DNA of 51,651 bases from the NCBI GenBank assembly GCA_029558535.1, contig JAKQEK010000281.1, positions 1 through 51,651 of the forward strand. Reading direction: 5' to 3'. The stretch is from Bacteroidota bacterium (GTDB taxonomy: Bacteria; Bacteroidota; Bacteroidia; Bacteroidales; ML635J-15). The position numbers and the translations under genes are program-made. This document shows, in pieces, positions 1 to 7,772 of the stretch. A model generated the notes under the pieces. That model was given only the letters and a program-made list of their open reading frames with translations. It made no database searches and was not told the DNA's origin. Within the stretch, counting starts at the first letter, position 1. Each line of letters begins with the position of its first letter.

Positions 1-30
1 GTACCTCTGCTCCATAATATAAATTCGACA

Positions 31-76
31 TGTGCTTAGTCGGCAAGATCTGCAACTAGATCTTGCCGACGGCACA
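31..76. repeat. CGGCAAGATCT hairpin, copy 1
   Basis: A perfect 13-bp stem (39-51 with 58-70, loop 52-57) has the arms GTCGGCAAGATCT and AGATCTTGCCGAC. An outer 5-bp stem TGTGC/GCACA (31-35 with 72-76) extends it. It lies 45 bases before the first full gene. No T-tract follows, so it is not a textbook rho-independent terminator. One reading frame gives a stop at 37-39, so bases 1-39 may be the end of an upstream gene, but two other frames also stop there and none can be preferred. Confidence 0.9.
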
Positions 77-114
77 TATATTGAAAATAATACTATAACG
101 GAGGATTTTTAATT

Positions 115-987
115 ATGAACGTTCCGCTTTATGGGGATGAATTTAGAAAATTATTTGGGAATATGGCAACACTTCATCCCGCTGCGCAAGATGAACCAAA
201 TATGACCATCAAAGTCTCAGCAGGTGGGTTTTGGACATATATTGGAGCAGCTGCATATATTGAATATGTTGGGGGAAGTTCTCCCACCATTATTGCTCCA
301 GCATCAAATGCAAAGTGGGTTGTTGTATGTTTAACAAGGAATGGAATGCTTACAAATGTTGATGGTGACAGTGCTGTTAATCCAGTTCTTCCAGTGATTC
401 ATATGAATTTATATCCTATTGCTCTTGTATACGTGCAGCATGGGGATACTAAAATTACTAATGAGTATGTTTTCGATGCTCGTCCAATTTTTGCATTGTT
501 TCCTAGAGATCACTCTCAATTAGAAGGAATTACTTCTAATAATTGTCACCCAACATCAGCTATTACTGGTCTTGATGCCGCGTTAGCTGCTACTGCTACT
601 GCTACTGCATTGACAGATGGGTTAGCTTTAAAAGCTGATGTAGGAGGAACATCTGCAGAAACATTTAAATTAAATCAAGATTATACTGGTGTTCCAGGTG
701 CTGATATCACTCTTGAAGTCGAAAGAGGTGCAGAGGTTAATGTTGCTATTCGTTGGAATGAAACATCTAATCTTTGGGAGTATACGAATGATGGTGCTGT
801 GTGGCATTATTTCACATCAAATGATGGCACTGATGATGTTATGATTAAGACATATACTCAAGCTGCTGAACCAACTCTCGATACTAATAATAAAGCTGCT
901 TTTTGGATCGATTCTGATAATGCTAATAGAGTTTATTTAATTTTCAGAAGAGGAATTGGAGATCAAGTAAAAGTTGAATTGACATAA
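115..987 (+). CDS. Probable tail-fibre or virion surface protein
   Basis: A 290-residue protein starting at ATG 115 behind GGAGG at 101-105. The N-terminal two thirds are rich in short beta-type segments with aromatic residues. Around residues 130-160 it has HSQLEGITSNNCHPTSAI, which resembles the linker that precedes trimeric coiled segments in phage fibres. The C-terminal part (about 180-290) looks like a small beta domain. An imperfect GCTACT repeat (about 586-606) encodes an Ala/Thr stretch. No catalytic motif is visible. It sits between two CGGCAAGATCT hairpins and upstream of other likely virion proteins, so it may be its own transcription unit. The fibre role is an inference from style and context; a decoration protein is an alternative. 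Confidence 0.75.
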   Translation: MNVPLYGDEFRKLFGNMATLHPAAQDEPNMTIKVSAGGFWTYIGAAAYIEYVGGSSPTIIAPASNAKWVVVCLTRNGMLTNVDGDSAVNPVLPVIHMNLYPIALVYVQHGDTKITNEYVFDARPIFALFPRDHSQLEGITSNNCHPTSAITGLDAALAATATATALTDGLALKADVGGTSAETFKLNQDYTGVPGADITLEVERGAEVNVAIRWNETSNLWEYTNDGAVWHYFTSNDGTDDVMIKTYTQAAEPTLDTNNKAAFWIDSDNANRVYLIFRRGIGDQVKVELT

Positions 988-993
988 TATTTA

Positions 994-1028
994 GATCCGG
1001 CAAGATCTAGTTAAGGTCTTGCCGGATC
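994..1028. repeat. CGGCAAGATCT hairpin, copy 2
   Basis: A 15-bp stem pairs 994-1008 (GATCCGGCAAGATCT) with 1014-1028 (AGGTCTTGCCGGATC), including one G-T wobble, around a 5-base loop AGTTA. It lies 7 bases after the stop of the preceding gene. The following bases (AATGAAAAAAATTAG) are A-rich rather than T-rich on the plus strand. Bases 1029-1120 hold only an AT-rich leader and the ribosome site of the next gene. Confidence 0.9.
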
Positions 1029-1120
1029 AATGAAAAAAATTAGAACCCTTTACTATTTTACAAATGTCTAATTTTGGTAACTATTAATTAAAGGGAACAT
1101 TTTAAATAGGAGAGCTTAAC

Positions 1121-1462
1121 ATGGCAGACCAATATAAAATACAAGAAGCTGTTACTTTCATTCAGCAAACACCTCCCGAAACATATAGACTGATGGATGT
1201 AACGATTATCGATACTCCCGCGGCGTATGAGCATGGAAAGTTACTAATTCCAGCGGCAACAGTTGATCTTAAAGTCGCGGATGATGTTAATATTTTTGTT
1301 ATGAATTGTGCTACAGGACTAACTCTTAAAATTGGTGGGAGTACAAATCCAGAAATTACTAATGTTACACACTTTTCATATAAAGGAAGCAAGACCTCTT
1401 TCTGGATTTCAAACCCAGAAACAGAGGACATTACAATTAGTTACTCAACTTGCGCACTTTAA
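1121..1462 (+). CDS. Small beta-rich hypothetical virion protein
   Basis: A 113-residue protein starting at ATG 1121 after AGGAGA (1109-1114). The sequence alternates hydrophobic and polar residues (for example VNIFVMNCATGLTLKIGG), which suggests a compact beta-sandwich. There is no signal peptide or membrane helix. It lies between a fibre-like protein and a fibronectin-type structural protein, so a small virion or decoration role is likely, but no family is recognised. IQEA at residues 8-11 fits an (I)xE site, but the rest of the N-terminus does not match the leader family described below, so it is not counted as a member. Confidence 0.75.
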   Translation: MADQYKIQEAVTFIQQTPPETYRLMDVTIIDTPAAYEHGKLLIPAATVDLKVADDVNIFVMNCATGLTLKIGGSTNPEITNVTHFSYKGSKTSFWISNPETEDITISYSTCAL

Positions 1463-1476
1463 GTTAGGTATAAATT

Positions 1477-1659
1477 ATGATATCTATTAGTAAATATTTT
1501 TTGGAAGCGGCAAATGTTGGACCATCAAATTTGCCAATTGCTCCATTTGGAGTTATAGATCCTAGTGAAAGAAATAAAAAATTACTTGCTCAAGCACAGT
1601 CTCTTTCATTGAAAGAACCAGATGAGCAAGCAAAATGGATTAAAAATGTTTTAAAATAG
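1477..1659 (+). CDS. Leader-family small protein (MISISKYFLE type)
   Basis: A 60-residue protein with the leader MISISKYFLEAANVG. FLE at residues 8-10 would fit as a processing site. The body ends in SLKEPDEQAKWIKNVLK, which resembles the 3' part of the broken gene at 17165-17398 (LSLSKDAESDAK, stop, IVRSIKF), so the two are probably paralogues. It lies 14 bases after the previous gene and 13 bases before the next in a plus-strand operon. No family is recognised. A packaged internal head protein is the working inference from the leader alone. Confidence 0.7.
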   Translation: MISISKYFLEAANVGPSNLPIAPFGVIDPSERNKKLLAQAQSLSLKEPDEQAKWIKNVLK

Positions 1660-1672
1660 GAGAACTAGAACG

Positions 1673-3379
1673 GTGTACATCCACAACTTTTATGGTGATC
1701 TATTACTTTCAGTTCGAGTATTGTTTGATCAACATATTTTTCAAAATAGAAACTATGTTAAAAGATATGAATTTAATATGGGTAATAGAGCAATTCAATT
1801 ACCCATAGATTACAAACCGAATTTTGAATTTCCAAATATAATGGTGATGTTAAATGATGATGTGCCGACTTTTGGACAAAAACCAACAGTGACACAAAAT
1901 TTAACTAGTTTCAATATTGATCAAACACCAGTTCTCTATAATCCTATAACTGAAGAAGTATTGTGTGTTCAAGAGGAAATGGTGAATGTTCCAATAACAT
2001 GTACTATTAACTGTGAATCACAATTTCAAGCCAAAGAGATTGCCGCAATAGTTAGAAAATGGTTACCTATAAATAAGTTTATTCAATTTCTAGATTTCAC
2101 TTCCTATTTAGAGGTTTCACCAACTTATCTTGGTGATAATCATTTTAATCCGGCAACCCAACAGATAAGCAATCTTTATGTTAAATTGAATAAGAGAACT
2201 GGAGAAATTGATTATTGTTTTTCATTAAGTTATCGACCGTTTATTCGGCTTGATTCAATTTCAACTGCAATTCCTGATTCTGTTCAAAGATCATTTCAGG
2301 TAGTTGTAGATATTACGTATATGGTTCAACGGCCAATATCGATGTATAATGAACAACAACCTGGAACAATCGAAAGAATTGATATGTTAATTAATCCTTC
2401 TACAGCATTTGAACCAATTAATGATTATCCATCAAGTATTTCTATTAATTATTTGAGCGCAGATGTTGCTACACTAGAAAAAGGATTTGTTAGAAGAACA
2501 TATCTTCTTGCAGAAGACAACTCTGAAGAATCATCAACAACATTAGATCAAGTGGTAATAAATACTGACGAGATTTCAAAAACATCAACTGGTGGACAAA
2601 CGATTGCAGTTACTAAAGGTGCTAATGATTATCTCTATATTGCATTAGGTTCAGATACATCAACCCAGTATAAGGTTAATATGAATTCGCTTCCAATCCC
2701 AGATTGGGTGCCAACAGATGATGATCCTTATCCACCATCGACTACTGCTATTACTATACATGTTGATGAGAACAGAAATTTAGTAGTTTCAAGAGATCTT
2801 GCCGGTAATATTACAACCTCTTTAACTAAAATGATTCATGGAGTTGAAATTAAATTTGATCCTGCTGATTTTTTAATGTCAGAGGATTATTCATATAATC
2901 TGGTCAAAGAAAGAACAATTTATAAGGACTATACAGATTATATATTAAATATTCCAAACAACTCAATAATATTTAATTTTGATAATGGGCAATTTTCAGG
3001 TCTTCGACCTACGCTAACTAGTCCATTGTTAATTCAGTTTTATTTAAAGAACGTAAAATTTCCAAAACAATTGGGTGGTATTCAACCTCATATTGGTTTG
3101 ATCAGGGTTATAAATATTACAACTTCATCGGCAGAGATTACGTGGTTATCAGATGTTAAAACTACATCACAAATTGAATACGGTGAAGAGACAGTAGAAT
3201 ATAATCATTTATCCGAGCTTAATGCAAATTATACATATGATCATAGAATACTTTTAACTGGTTTAAACAGTGGTCTTTGTTATTATTTCAGAGTTAATAC
3301 TGAAACTGAAGATAGGGTAGCTTACATATCAGAAGGTTATAAATTTGAAACACTATTTGAACCAGGAGAAGATTTTTAA
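1673..3379 (+). CDS. Virion structural protein with C-terminal fibronectin type III domain
   Basis: A 568-residue protein with a GTG start at 1673 behind AGGAGA (1658-1663). The N-terminal 240 residues look beta-rich and unlike a known enzyme. The C-terminal 90 residues (about 475-562) read as a fibronectin type III fold: an ITTSSAEITW strand with the core Trp, then HRILLTGLNSGLCYYFRVNTE, matching the usual L-x-P/G-x-x-Y pattern. Such domains are common on phage tail and surface proteins. It is followed after 16 bases by a leader-family gene. The exact place in the virion is not known. A tail or baseplate protein is more likely than a capsid protein. Confidence 0.75.
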   Translation: MYIHNFYGDLLLSVRVLFDQHIFQNRNYVKRYEFNMGNRAIQLPIDYKPNFEFPNIMVMLNDDVPTFGQKPTVTQNLTSFNIDQTPVLYNPITEEVLCVQEEMVNVPITCTINCESQFQAKEIAAIVRKWLPINKFIQFLDFTSYLEVSPTYLGDNHFNPATQQISNLYVKLNKRTGEIDYCFSLSYRPFIRLDSISTAIPDSVQRSFQVVVDITYMVQRPISMYNEQQPGTIERIDMLINPSTAFEPINDYPSSISINYLSADVATLEKGFVRRTYLLAEDNSEESSTTLDQVVINTDEISKTSTGGQTIAVTKGANDYLYIALGSDTSTQYKVNMNSLPIPDWVPTDDDPYPPSTTAITIHVDENRNLVVSRDLAGNITTSLTKMIHGVEIKFDPADFLMSEDYSYNLVKERTIYKDYTDYILNIPNNSIIFNFDNGQFSGLRPTLTSPLLIQFYLKNVKFPKQLGGIQPHIGLIRVINITTSSAEITWLSDVKTTSQIEYGEETVEYNHLSELNANYTYDHRILLTGLNSGLCYYFRVNTETEDRVAYISEGYKFETLFEPGEDF

Positions 3380-3395
3380 ATAGAGGGTAGAATAT

Positions 3396-4214
3396 ATGAT
3401 TGCTATAAATAAATTTTTATTTGAAAGAGCTTTAACTCAAGCGGAAATGCAACAAATGATGGTGAATAATGCAGTACGTACTGGTATGATACCAGCGGTT
3501 GCTCCCCAACAAATTGTTGCCGCTCCAGCAGTACAACAAGGTGTAATTGCTCCAGTGGCGGCTGCACCTGCCACCACAGTGGTTGCGAGAGCACCTGTTG
3601 CGACTGCACCGGTTGTTGCTGCTGCACCTGCCACAGCTCCTGTGGTAGTGAGTCCTCAAGTGGCTACAACTGCAAGACGTTTAAATGTTAGTCAACCATA
3701 TCAAGCAGCAATGAATAAATCTTTCAATCAATTTCGAAAGGAAGAAGGAAGAATGCCTCAAGTTGTTGGTGATAGACAAGTTGTACCGGCTAATCCAACA
3801 GATCAAGCTAGAATTGATCAGTTGCATAAACAGTATATGACTGCTGGTGTACCCGCGAAGACAGCACCTGGAGCTGTAGCTACAAAAGTTGCGGAACAAC
3901 CTGCTCCAGTAGCAGATGTAGCTAAAAAGGCAGCAGTAGATGCTCCGGCTGCAGCTCCGGCAGCAGATGCAGCTAAAAAGGCAGCAACCGAAGCTACTAA
4001 GGAAGCAGCACAGACATCGAAAGAAATTTCAGGAACTGAAGCTGCTGGAATTGCACTCAAAAAAGGAGCTCAAGCCACCGGCGAAGCCCTCGGAAGTGGA
4101 GCTAAGAAAGCAATGGAATTTGCTGGAGAAAATCCAGTTGCGGGTGGACTGGTTGCTGGTGCTGTTGGTGCATTAGGATTAAGAAAATTATTACAAAGAA
4201 ATAAATCAGTATAG
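3396..4214 (+). CDS. Leader-family protein with Ala/Pro-rich middle and glycine-zipper tail
   Basis: A 272-residue protein. The leader is MIAINKFLFERALTQ, with LFE as the possible cleavage site. Residues 35-95 are a low-complexity Ala/Pro/Val/Gln stretch. Residues 149-189 carry the 121-base block that is also present at 6335-6455. The end is GENPVAGG, a hydrophobic Gly/Ala helix and the basic tail LRKLLQRNKSV. ENP followed by a glycine-zipper helix and basic residues is the C-terminal arrangement of the ElaB/YqjD/YgaM (DUF883) inner-membrane proteins. Minus-strand frames across this gene are by-products of its Ala-rich composition. Packaging in the head and later membrane insertion are inferences. 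Confidence 0.75.
   Translation: MIAINKFLFERALTQAEMQQMMVNNAVRTGMIPAVAPQQIVAAPAVQQGVIAPVAAAPATTVVARAPVATAPVVAAAPATAPVVVSPQVATTARRLNVSQPYQAAMNKSFNQFRKEEGRMPQVVGDRQVVPANPTDQARIDQLHKQYMTAGVPAKTAPGAVATKVAEQPAPVADVAKKAAVDAPAAAPAADAAKKAATEATKEAAQTSKEISGTEAAGIALKKGAQATGEALGSGAKKAMEFAGENPVAGGLVAGAVGALGLRKLLQRNKSV
3842..3962 (+). repeat. 121-base exact repeat, copy A
   Basis: This block is identical, base for base, to 6335-6455 and is in the same codon phase in both genes. It encodes the stretch from AGVPAKTAPGAVATKV to VDAPAAAPA. The flanks are unrelated, so the boundary is sharp at both ends. Full identity, including synonymous positions, points to recent copying or recombination. Confidence 0.95.
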
Positions 4215-4239
4215 AAAAAATATGGAGGAAAGAAAGATT

Positions 4240-4821
4240 ATGAGGATTGATATTATTAGTAAAATGGACAGAACAATTCTCGAGTTAGCACTTGTTGATG
4301 CTTTTTGTGATATGTGCCTTTATGAGGGAGATGAATTCGTCCAAAGTCTTGAGAAATATGTCTCTGATATCGATGCCGGAAGTAATACTGAGGAACAGGA
4401 TACTGCATTTTTTGAGATTGCAATTCCATATATTAATAACTCAGTTATGATTTATTTCGGCGCGAGCTTAACAGAAGCACAGGAAGAAAAAATTACTGGG
4501 GCTGATACTTTTGCTAAATCAAATGTTCCTGCAGATGCTTTAAATCAGACGGGAAAAGATGCTAGAGACAAGGCAAAAGAAAAATTAGCAGGTAAGGTCG
4601 TCAAGAAATTAACCGAAGAAGAAGAAGCAATTCTTGGTGATATTATTTTTGAAACCTTGAAAGCTTCTCTCGTAGTTGCGAAGGATAAGATTATTAAAGT
4701 TGGTAAAAATTTAGCTGACGCTACGGCGGCTGGTGTTATTGCAGCTAAGAAGAGATTTGTTGAAAATGGAAAAGCTGTGGAAGGGGATGCAGCTCTTGCA
4801 GCTCCAGATGACAAGAAATAA
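4240..4821 (+). CDS. Small protein with (L/I)xE-containing N-terminus, unknown function
   Basis: The start is taken at ATG 4240 because GGAGG lies at 4224-4228; the earlier in-frame ATG at 4222 overlaps that site and has none of its own. The 193-residue product begins MRIDIISKMDRTILELAL, with ILE at residues 13-15. The first 90 residues are acidic and mixed; the last 100 are helical and Lys/Ala-rich, with no obvious membrane helix. It sits inside the run of leader-family genes (3396-8248), so a head-internal role is plausible. No family is recognised. Confidence 0.7.
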   Translation: MRIDIISKMDRTILELALVDAFCDMCLYEGDEFVQSLEKYVSDIDAGSNTEEQDTAFFEIAIPYINNSVMIYFGASLTEAQEEKITGADTFAKSNVPADALNQTGKDARDKAKEKLAGKVVKKLTEEEEAILGDIIFETLKASLVVAKDKIIKVGKNLADATAAGVIAAKKRFVENGKAVEGDAALAAPDDKK

Positions 4822-4840
4822 ATTATGAGTGGAGGAGATT

Positions 4841-5335
4841 GTGATTAACATTAATTCATTAAAGAGAATTAATGAAATTGAGAAGCCAGAAGATATCAGA
4901 TATAAATCTGATCTTGATGCAGCTAATACCGCGTATGATAAAGTTGATACATATGCAAAAACAGGATTTGTTCCTAGAAAATTTAGATATTTATTAACTC
5001 CAGATTCTAAAGTAGCTGAAGCTGCTGCAGATAGGGATCGAGCAATTGATCTTGCTGAAGCTCGTAAAAAAGCTGCAAAAATGGGAATGGTATCAAAAGA
5101 AGATTATGATGAATTGAGATATCAAGCTGCTAAAAATACTGCTGCTGAACGTGCTGCTAAATCAGCTGCAAGTCAAGCTGCGGAACACACATCTGATGAG
5201 AAACCTGGAATTTTGAGAAAAATTGGTGGGGCGATTGCTGAACATCCTTTGATAGCTGCTGGAACAGTTGCTGGGATTGCAGGTCTTGCCGCACTGCAGA
5301 AAAGAAGAAAAACAAATCAACCACAACAATATTAA
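4841..5335 (+). CDS. Leader-family small protein with EHP glycine-zipper tail
   Basis: A 164-residue protein read from GTG 4841, which follows GGAGG (4831-4835) at good distance; the in-frame GTG at 4829 lies upstream of that site. The N-terminus is MININSLKRINEIEKPED, with INE at 10-12. The middle is Ala/Lys/Asp-rich and predicted helical (about residues 60-120). The C-terminus has AEHPLIAAG, a Gly/Ala hydrophobic helix and LQKRRK, the tail module shared with five neighbours. It is probably a tail-anchored membrane protein after delivery; this is inference from composition. Confidence 0.7.
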   Translation: MININSLKRINEIEKPEDIRYKSDLDAANTAYDKVDTYAKTGFVPRKFRYLLTPDSKVAEAAADRDRAIDLAEARKKAAKMGMVSKEDYDELRYQAAKNTAAERAAKSAASQAAEHTSDEKPGILRKIGGAIAEHPLIAAGTVAGIAGLAALQKRRKTNQPQQY

Positions 5336-5370
5336 AAATAAAAAACATTAATCTTAGGAGGATTTATAAC

Positions 5371-5913
5371 ATGTCGGATATTTCTAAAATCATTAACAAT
5401 TCAATTCAACGCGTTATTAACGAAGATGCAAAAGAAGCTGTTGATGCTCTTGGTGCTTTAGGAAAAAATGCAAAAGAATATTACGATCAGTCTATTGATA
5501 GTTTGTCAAAAGGTGAACTTGGTGGAATGATTGCTGATAAAAAGGAAGAACTCAAAGCTAAAGTGTTGGGAAAAATTGCAAAAGCAGTCGGTGGTTCGAC
5601 AGCTGATGAAAAATTTGAAATGGCAAAGAAACTAGCTAAATTTCGTCAGGAACATGAAAATATGGCTGATGAAAAATTTGAAATGGCAAAGAAACTAGCT
5701 AAATTTCGTCAGGAACATGAAAATATGGGTGTTGGTGAACACTTAGCTAAAGCTGGTAAAAAGGCAGGCGCTGCTATTAAAGAAAAAGGTGAAGAAGCCA
5801 TTCAGGCTGTTAAAGATCATCCTGGTCTTGCTGCAGCTACTGCTGCTGGTCTTGCTGCCGCTGTCGGTGGACTTGCCGCTGTTAAGAGAATGAGAAAGGC
5901 TGCCAAGAAATAA
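5371..5913 (+). CDS. Leader-family small protein with tandem 21-residue duplication and DHP glycine-zipper tail
   Basis: A 180-residue protein starting at ATG 5371 after AGGAGG (5357-5362). The leader MSDISKIINNSIQRVINED is close to that of the gene at 7033 (INKII then LINED). Residues 78-119 are two exact copies of a 21-residue helical unit, encoded by a 63-base tandem repeat. The end has KDHPGLAA, a Gly/Ala hydrophobic helix and VKRMRKAAKK. The leader and tail place it in the candidate packaged, tail-anchored family. No enzymatic motif is visible. Confidence 0.75.
   Translation: MSDISKIINNSIQRVINEDAKEAVDALGALGKNAKEYYDQSIDSLSKGELGGMIADKKEELKAKVLGKIAKAVGGSTADEKFEMAKKLAKFRQEHENMADEKFEMAKKLAKFRQEHENMGVGEHLAKAGKKAGAAIKEKGEEAIQAVKDHPGLAAATAAGLAAAVGGLAAVKRMRKAAKK
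5602..5727 (+). repeat. 63-base perfect tandem duplication
   Basis: Bases 5602-5664 and 5665-5727 are identical. The unit is 21 codons long and keeps frame, encoding ADEKFEMAKK followed by LAKFRQEHENM. The identity of every base marks a recent slippage or recombination event inside a coding region. Confidence 0.97.
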
Positions 5914-5942
5914 ATAATTTACCTTATAGGAGGGCAGTCATT

Positions 5943-6677
5943 ATGTCTAAATTCGATGTAAATAAAATAATTGAAGAATCTCTTAGAGAAACAACTTCTA
6001 AAGAAGCAAGTTCAGAAGTTGAACCTCTTGAAGTTATGAAAGGTTGGTATGGAAGTAAATTATATGATAGACTTCACAAGACACCGACTCCCGAAGAAGC
6101 ACTGGGTGAAAAACAGTTTCAAATAGCACGAAAATATCGGGCTGCTGTGAATTCTGGTGATACTGAAGGTGCTAGAATTGCTAGGCAACAATTAAAAGGA
6201 ATCCGTTCAGTTGCAGCTCCCGTGGATAAAGAAGCAAGTTCAGAAGTTGAAGCAGATGAATTGAAGAAAGTTTCAAAAATTTCTAAAGCTGCCGCTAAAG
6301 AAGTAGATACTGCTTGGAATAAAGAAGCTGCGGATGCTGGTGTACCCGCGAAGACAGCACCTGGAGCTGTAGCTACAAAAGTTGCGGAACAACCTGCTCC
6401 AGTAGCAGATGTAGCTAAAAAGGCAGCAGTAGATGCTCCGGCTGCAGCTCCGGCAAAGAATACAGAAGATACTACTTCAGTTCTTTCTCATCTTGGTAAA
6501 TCCGCCCGAAAAGTCGGAGATGATATTCAATCTGGTGTAAAAAGTTTTGGACATAAAGTTGCAGATCATCTTAGTAATCTTGATTATGGTAAGACAGCTT
6601 TAGCTAGTGGTGCAATTGCAGCTGGTCTCGGTGCATTGGCTTTAAGACGCCGAATGAAAAATGCTAAGCGGGAGTAA
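5943..6677 (+). CDS. Leader-family protein with repeated blocks and glycine-zipper tail
   Basis: A 244-residue protein behind AGGAGG (5929-5934). It begins MSKFDVNKIIEESLRETTSK, with IIE at 9-11 and a second-type leader like its neighbours. A 24-base block encoding KEASSEVE occurs twice (near 5999 and 6229). Residues 132-171 carry the 121-base block shared with 3842-3962. The C-terminus has a Gly/Ala hydrophobic helix after LDYGKTALA and ends LRRRMKNAKRE. The shared block shows recombination between neighbouring members of the family. The function is unknown; a head-internal, membrane-inserting protein is inferred. Confidence 0.75.
   Translation: MSKFDVNKIIEESLRETTSKEASSEVEPLEVMKGWYGSKLYDRLHKTPTPEEALGEKQFQIARKYRAAVNSGDTEGARIARQQLKGIRSVAAPVDKEASSEVEADELKKVSKISKAAAKEVDTAWNKEAADAGVPAKTAPGAVATKVAEQPAPVADVAKKAAVDAPAAAPAKNTEDTTSVLSHLGKSARKVGDDIQSGVKSFGHKVADHLSNLDYGKTALASGAIAAGLGALALRRRMKNAKRE
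6335..6455 (+). repeat. 121-base exact repeat, copy B
   Basis: Identical to 3842-3962 over all 121 bases and in the same codon phase. The flanking sequence differs at once on both sides (GCAAAGAA here against GCAGCAGA in copy A). Confidence 0.95.
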
Positions 6678-6681
6678 TGAA

Positions 6682-7020
6682 ATGATATCAATTATCGAAG
6701 CAAAATTGAGTCCCGAATATCTTGAAAATCTTCGAAAAACGTTTAATTACTTTCCTGAAAGAGGAAAATTTTTACATATCGCTGGAAAGGATCAACTCCT
6801 TCCAGCGAATCCTATTGATCAAGCAATTTTCGATGACAGATTTCGTCAAATAGCGAAAGCTGGTAAAAAAGTTGAAGATGCAGATATTAAAGATAAGATT
6901 TTAAAAACTTCGAAGAATTTTATTGGAGAACACCCATACCTTACTGGTGGAGCAGTTGCAGCTCTTGCCGCTGGTATCGGTGCCGCTGCTTTACGGAAAC
7001 GTATGAAGAAAAATACGTAA
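6682..7020 (+). CDS. Leader-family small protein with EHP glycine-zipper tail
   Basis: A 112-residue protein read from ATG 6682, where MISIIEAKLSPEYLENL begins. The upstream in-frame start at 6661 would overlap the previous gene and adds an unrelated extension, while GGGAG lies just before 6682. IIE at residues 4-6 or PEYLE could be processed. The body shares NPIDQAIFDD with NPTDQARIDQ of the gene at 3396, so the two are related. The tail is GEHPYLTGG, a Gly/Ala helix and LRKRMKKNT. Function unknown beyond family membership. Confidence 0.7.
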   Translation: MISIIEAKLSPEYLENLRKTFNYFPERGKFLHIAGKDQLLPANPIDQAIFDDRFRQIAKAGKKVEDADIKDKILKTSKNFIGEHPYLTGGAVAALAAGIGAAALRKRMKKNT

Positions 7021-7032
7021 TGGGGGGAAATG

Positions 7033-7419
7033 ATGGATATTAATAAAATTATTACAGAATCAATTTCTAATTTGATTAATGAAGATAAATCTGGATTTGA
7101 TGCTGTTAAAGAAGCAGTAACAAATGCTGGTAGAAAAGTATTAGAAAAAGGAAAAGCTGCTGCAGATGCCACAAAAGAAGCAGCAACAAATGCTGGTGGA
7201 AAAGTTACTGGAATTGCAAAAACTGCTGTAAAAGAAGGGAAAGATTTTATTAACGAAAGTCCTAAAACTTCAGCTGCAATGGCAGCGGCGCTTGCAGCTG
7301 GTCTTGGTGCTGTAGCATTCCGCAAAAAGCTTGCAGCATTAGCTAAAAAAGGTATGCCAGTTGTGAAAAAGAAAACAGCGGAAGTGGCAAAGAAAATTGC
7401 AAAGAAGCTTGAAAGTTAA
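7033..7419 (+). CDS. Leader-family small protein with ESP glycine-zipper tail
   Basis: A 128-residue protein. Two ATGs (7030 and 7033) are in frame; 7033 is preferred because the G-run at 7022-7027 is too close to 7030. It begins MDINKIITESISNLINEDKSG, matching the gene at 5371. The middle is an Ala/Lys helix of TKEAATNAG-type repeats, like late-embryogenesis or apolipoprotein repeats. NESPKTSAAM precedes a Gly/Ala hydrophobic helix, followed by a longer basic tail than in its relatives. A candidate packaged and membrane-active protein. Confidence 0.7.
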   Translation: MDINKIITESISNLINEDKSGFDAVKEAVTNAGRKVLEKGKAAADATKEAATNAGGKVTGIAKTAVKEGKDFINESPKTSAAMAAALAAGLGAVAFRKKLAALAKKGMPVVKKKTAEVAKKIAKKLES

Positions 7420-7455
7420 TAACAAAACAAAAAACTTTTTGGAGGAATATAAATT

Positions 7456-7755
7456 ATGTTTCAGAGAGTAAATGCACTTTTAGAGTCAGAAGGAAATGTT
7501 CTTGTTGAAAAACATGAGGATGTGATTGTTGAAGCAATGACAGTCGTAAATGATTTTCAGAAACCCCTCAAGGCTTTTGTTCTGAACAATCCGCAGGAAT
7601 TTATTGGTGAAAATACCGAGGAAACTTATAAGAATATTCGTGTATTTTCTGAAGTCGGAACATCTCAGTTTATTGCTGAAGTATCTAATCTTTATGGTGG
7701 AGTCATTCAGGAACAGACAATCACAGAAGATAAGGGGATTGCAGAGTATCTGTAA
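7456..7755 (+). CDS. Small acidic protein with LLE leader, unknown function
   Basis: A 99-residue protein behind GGAGG (7441-7445). It begins MFQRVNALLESEGNVLVEKH, where LLE at residues 8-10 could fit an (L/I)xE site. Unlike its neighbours it is acidic and has no hydrophobic tail. The remainder is mixed alpha/beta with no known motif. Its position in the run of leader genes suggests the same expression and possibly the same destination. No family is recognised. Confidence 0.65.
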   Translation: MFQRVNALLESEGNVLVEKHEDVIVEAMTVVNDFQKPLKAFVLNNPQEFIGENTEETYKNIRVFSEVGTSQFIAEVSNLYGGVIQEQTITEDKGIAEYL

Positions 7756-7772
7756 TTTTTTAGGAAACAATT

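Noticed and set aside
994..1028. Calling the CGGCAAGATCT hairpins plain rho-independent terminators.
   Set aside because: They have no T-tract after the stem and share a conserved primary sequence, unlike the true terminators at 13495, 13815, 15227 and 26251.
3403..4176. Several open frames on the minus strand and in a second plus frame across the Ala/Pro-rich gene.
   Set aside because: They follow from the GC-rich alanine codons of the real gene, have no ribosome site and give low-complexity Cys/Ser/Ala products.
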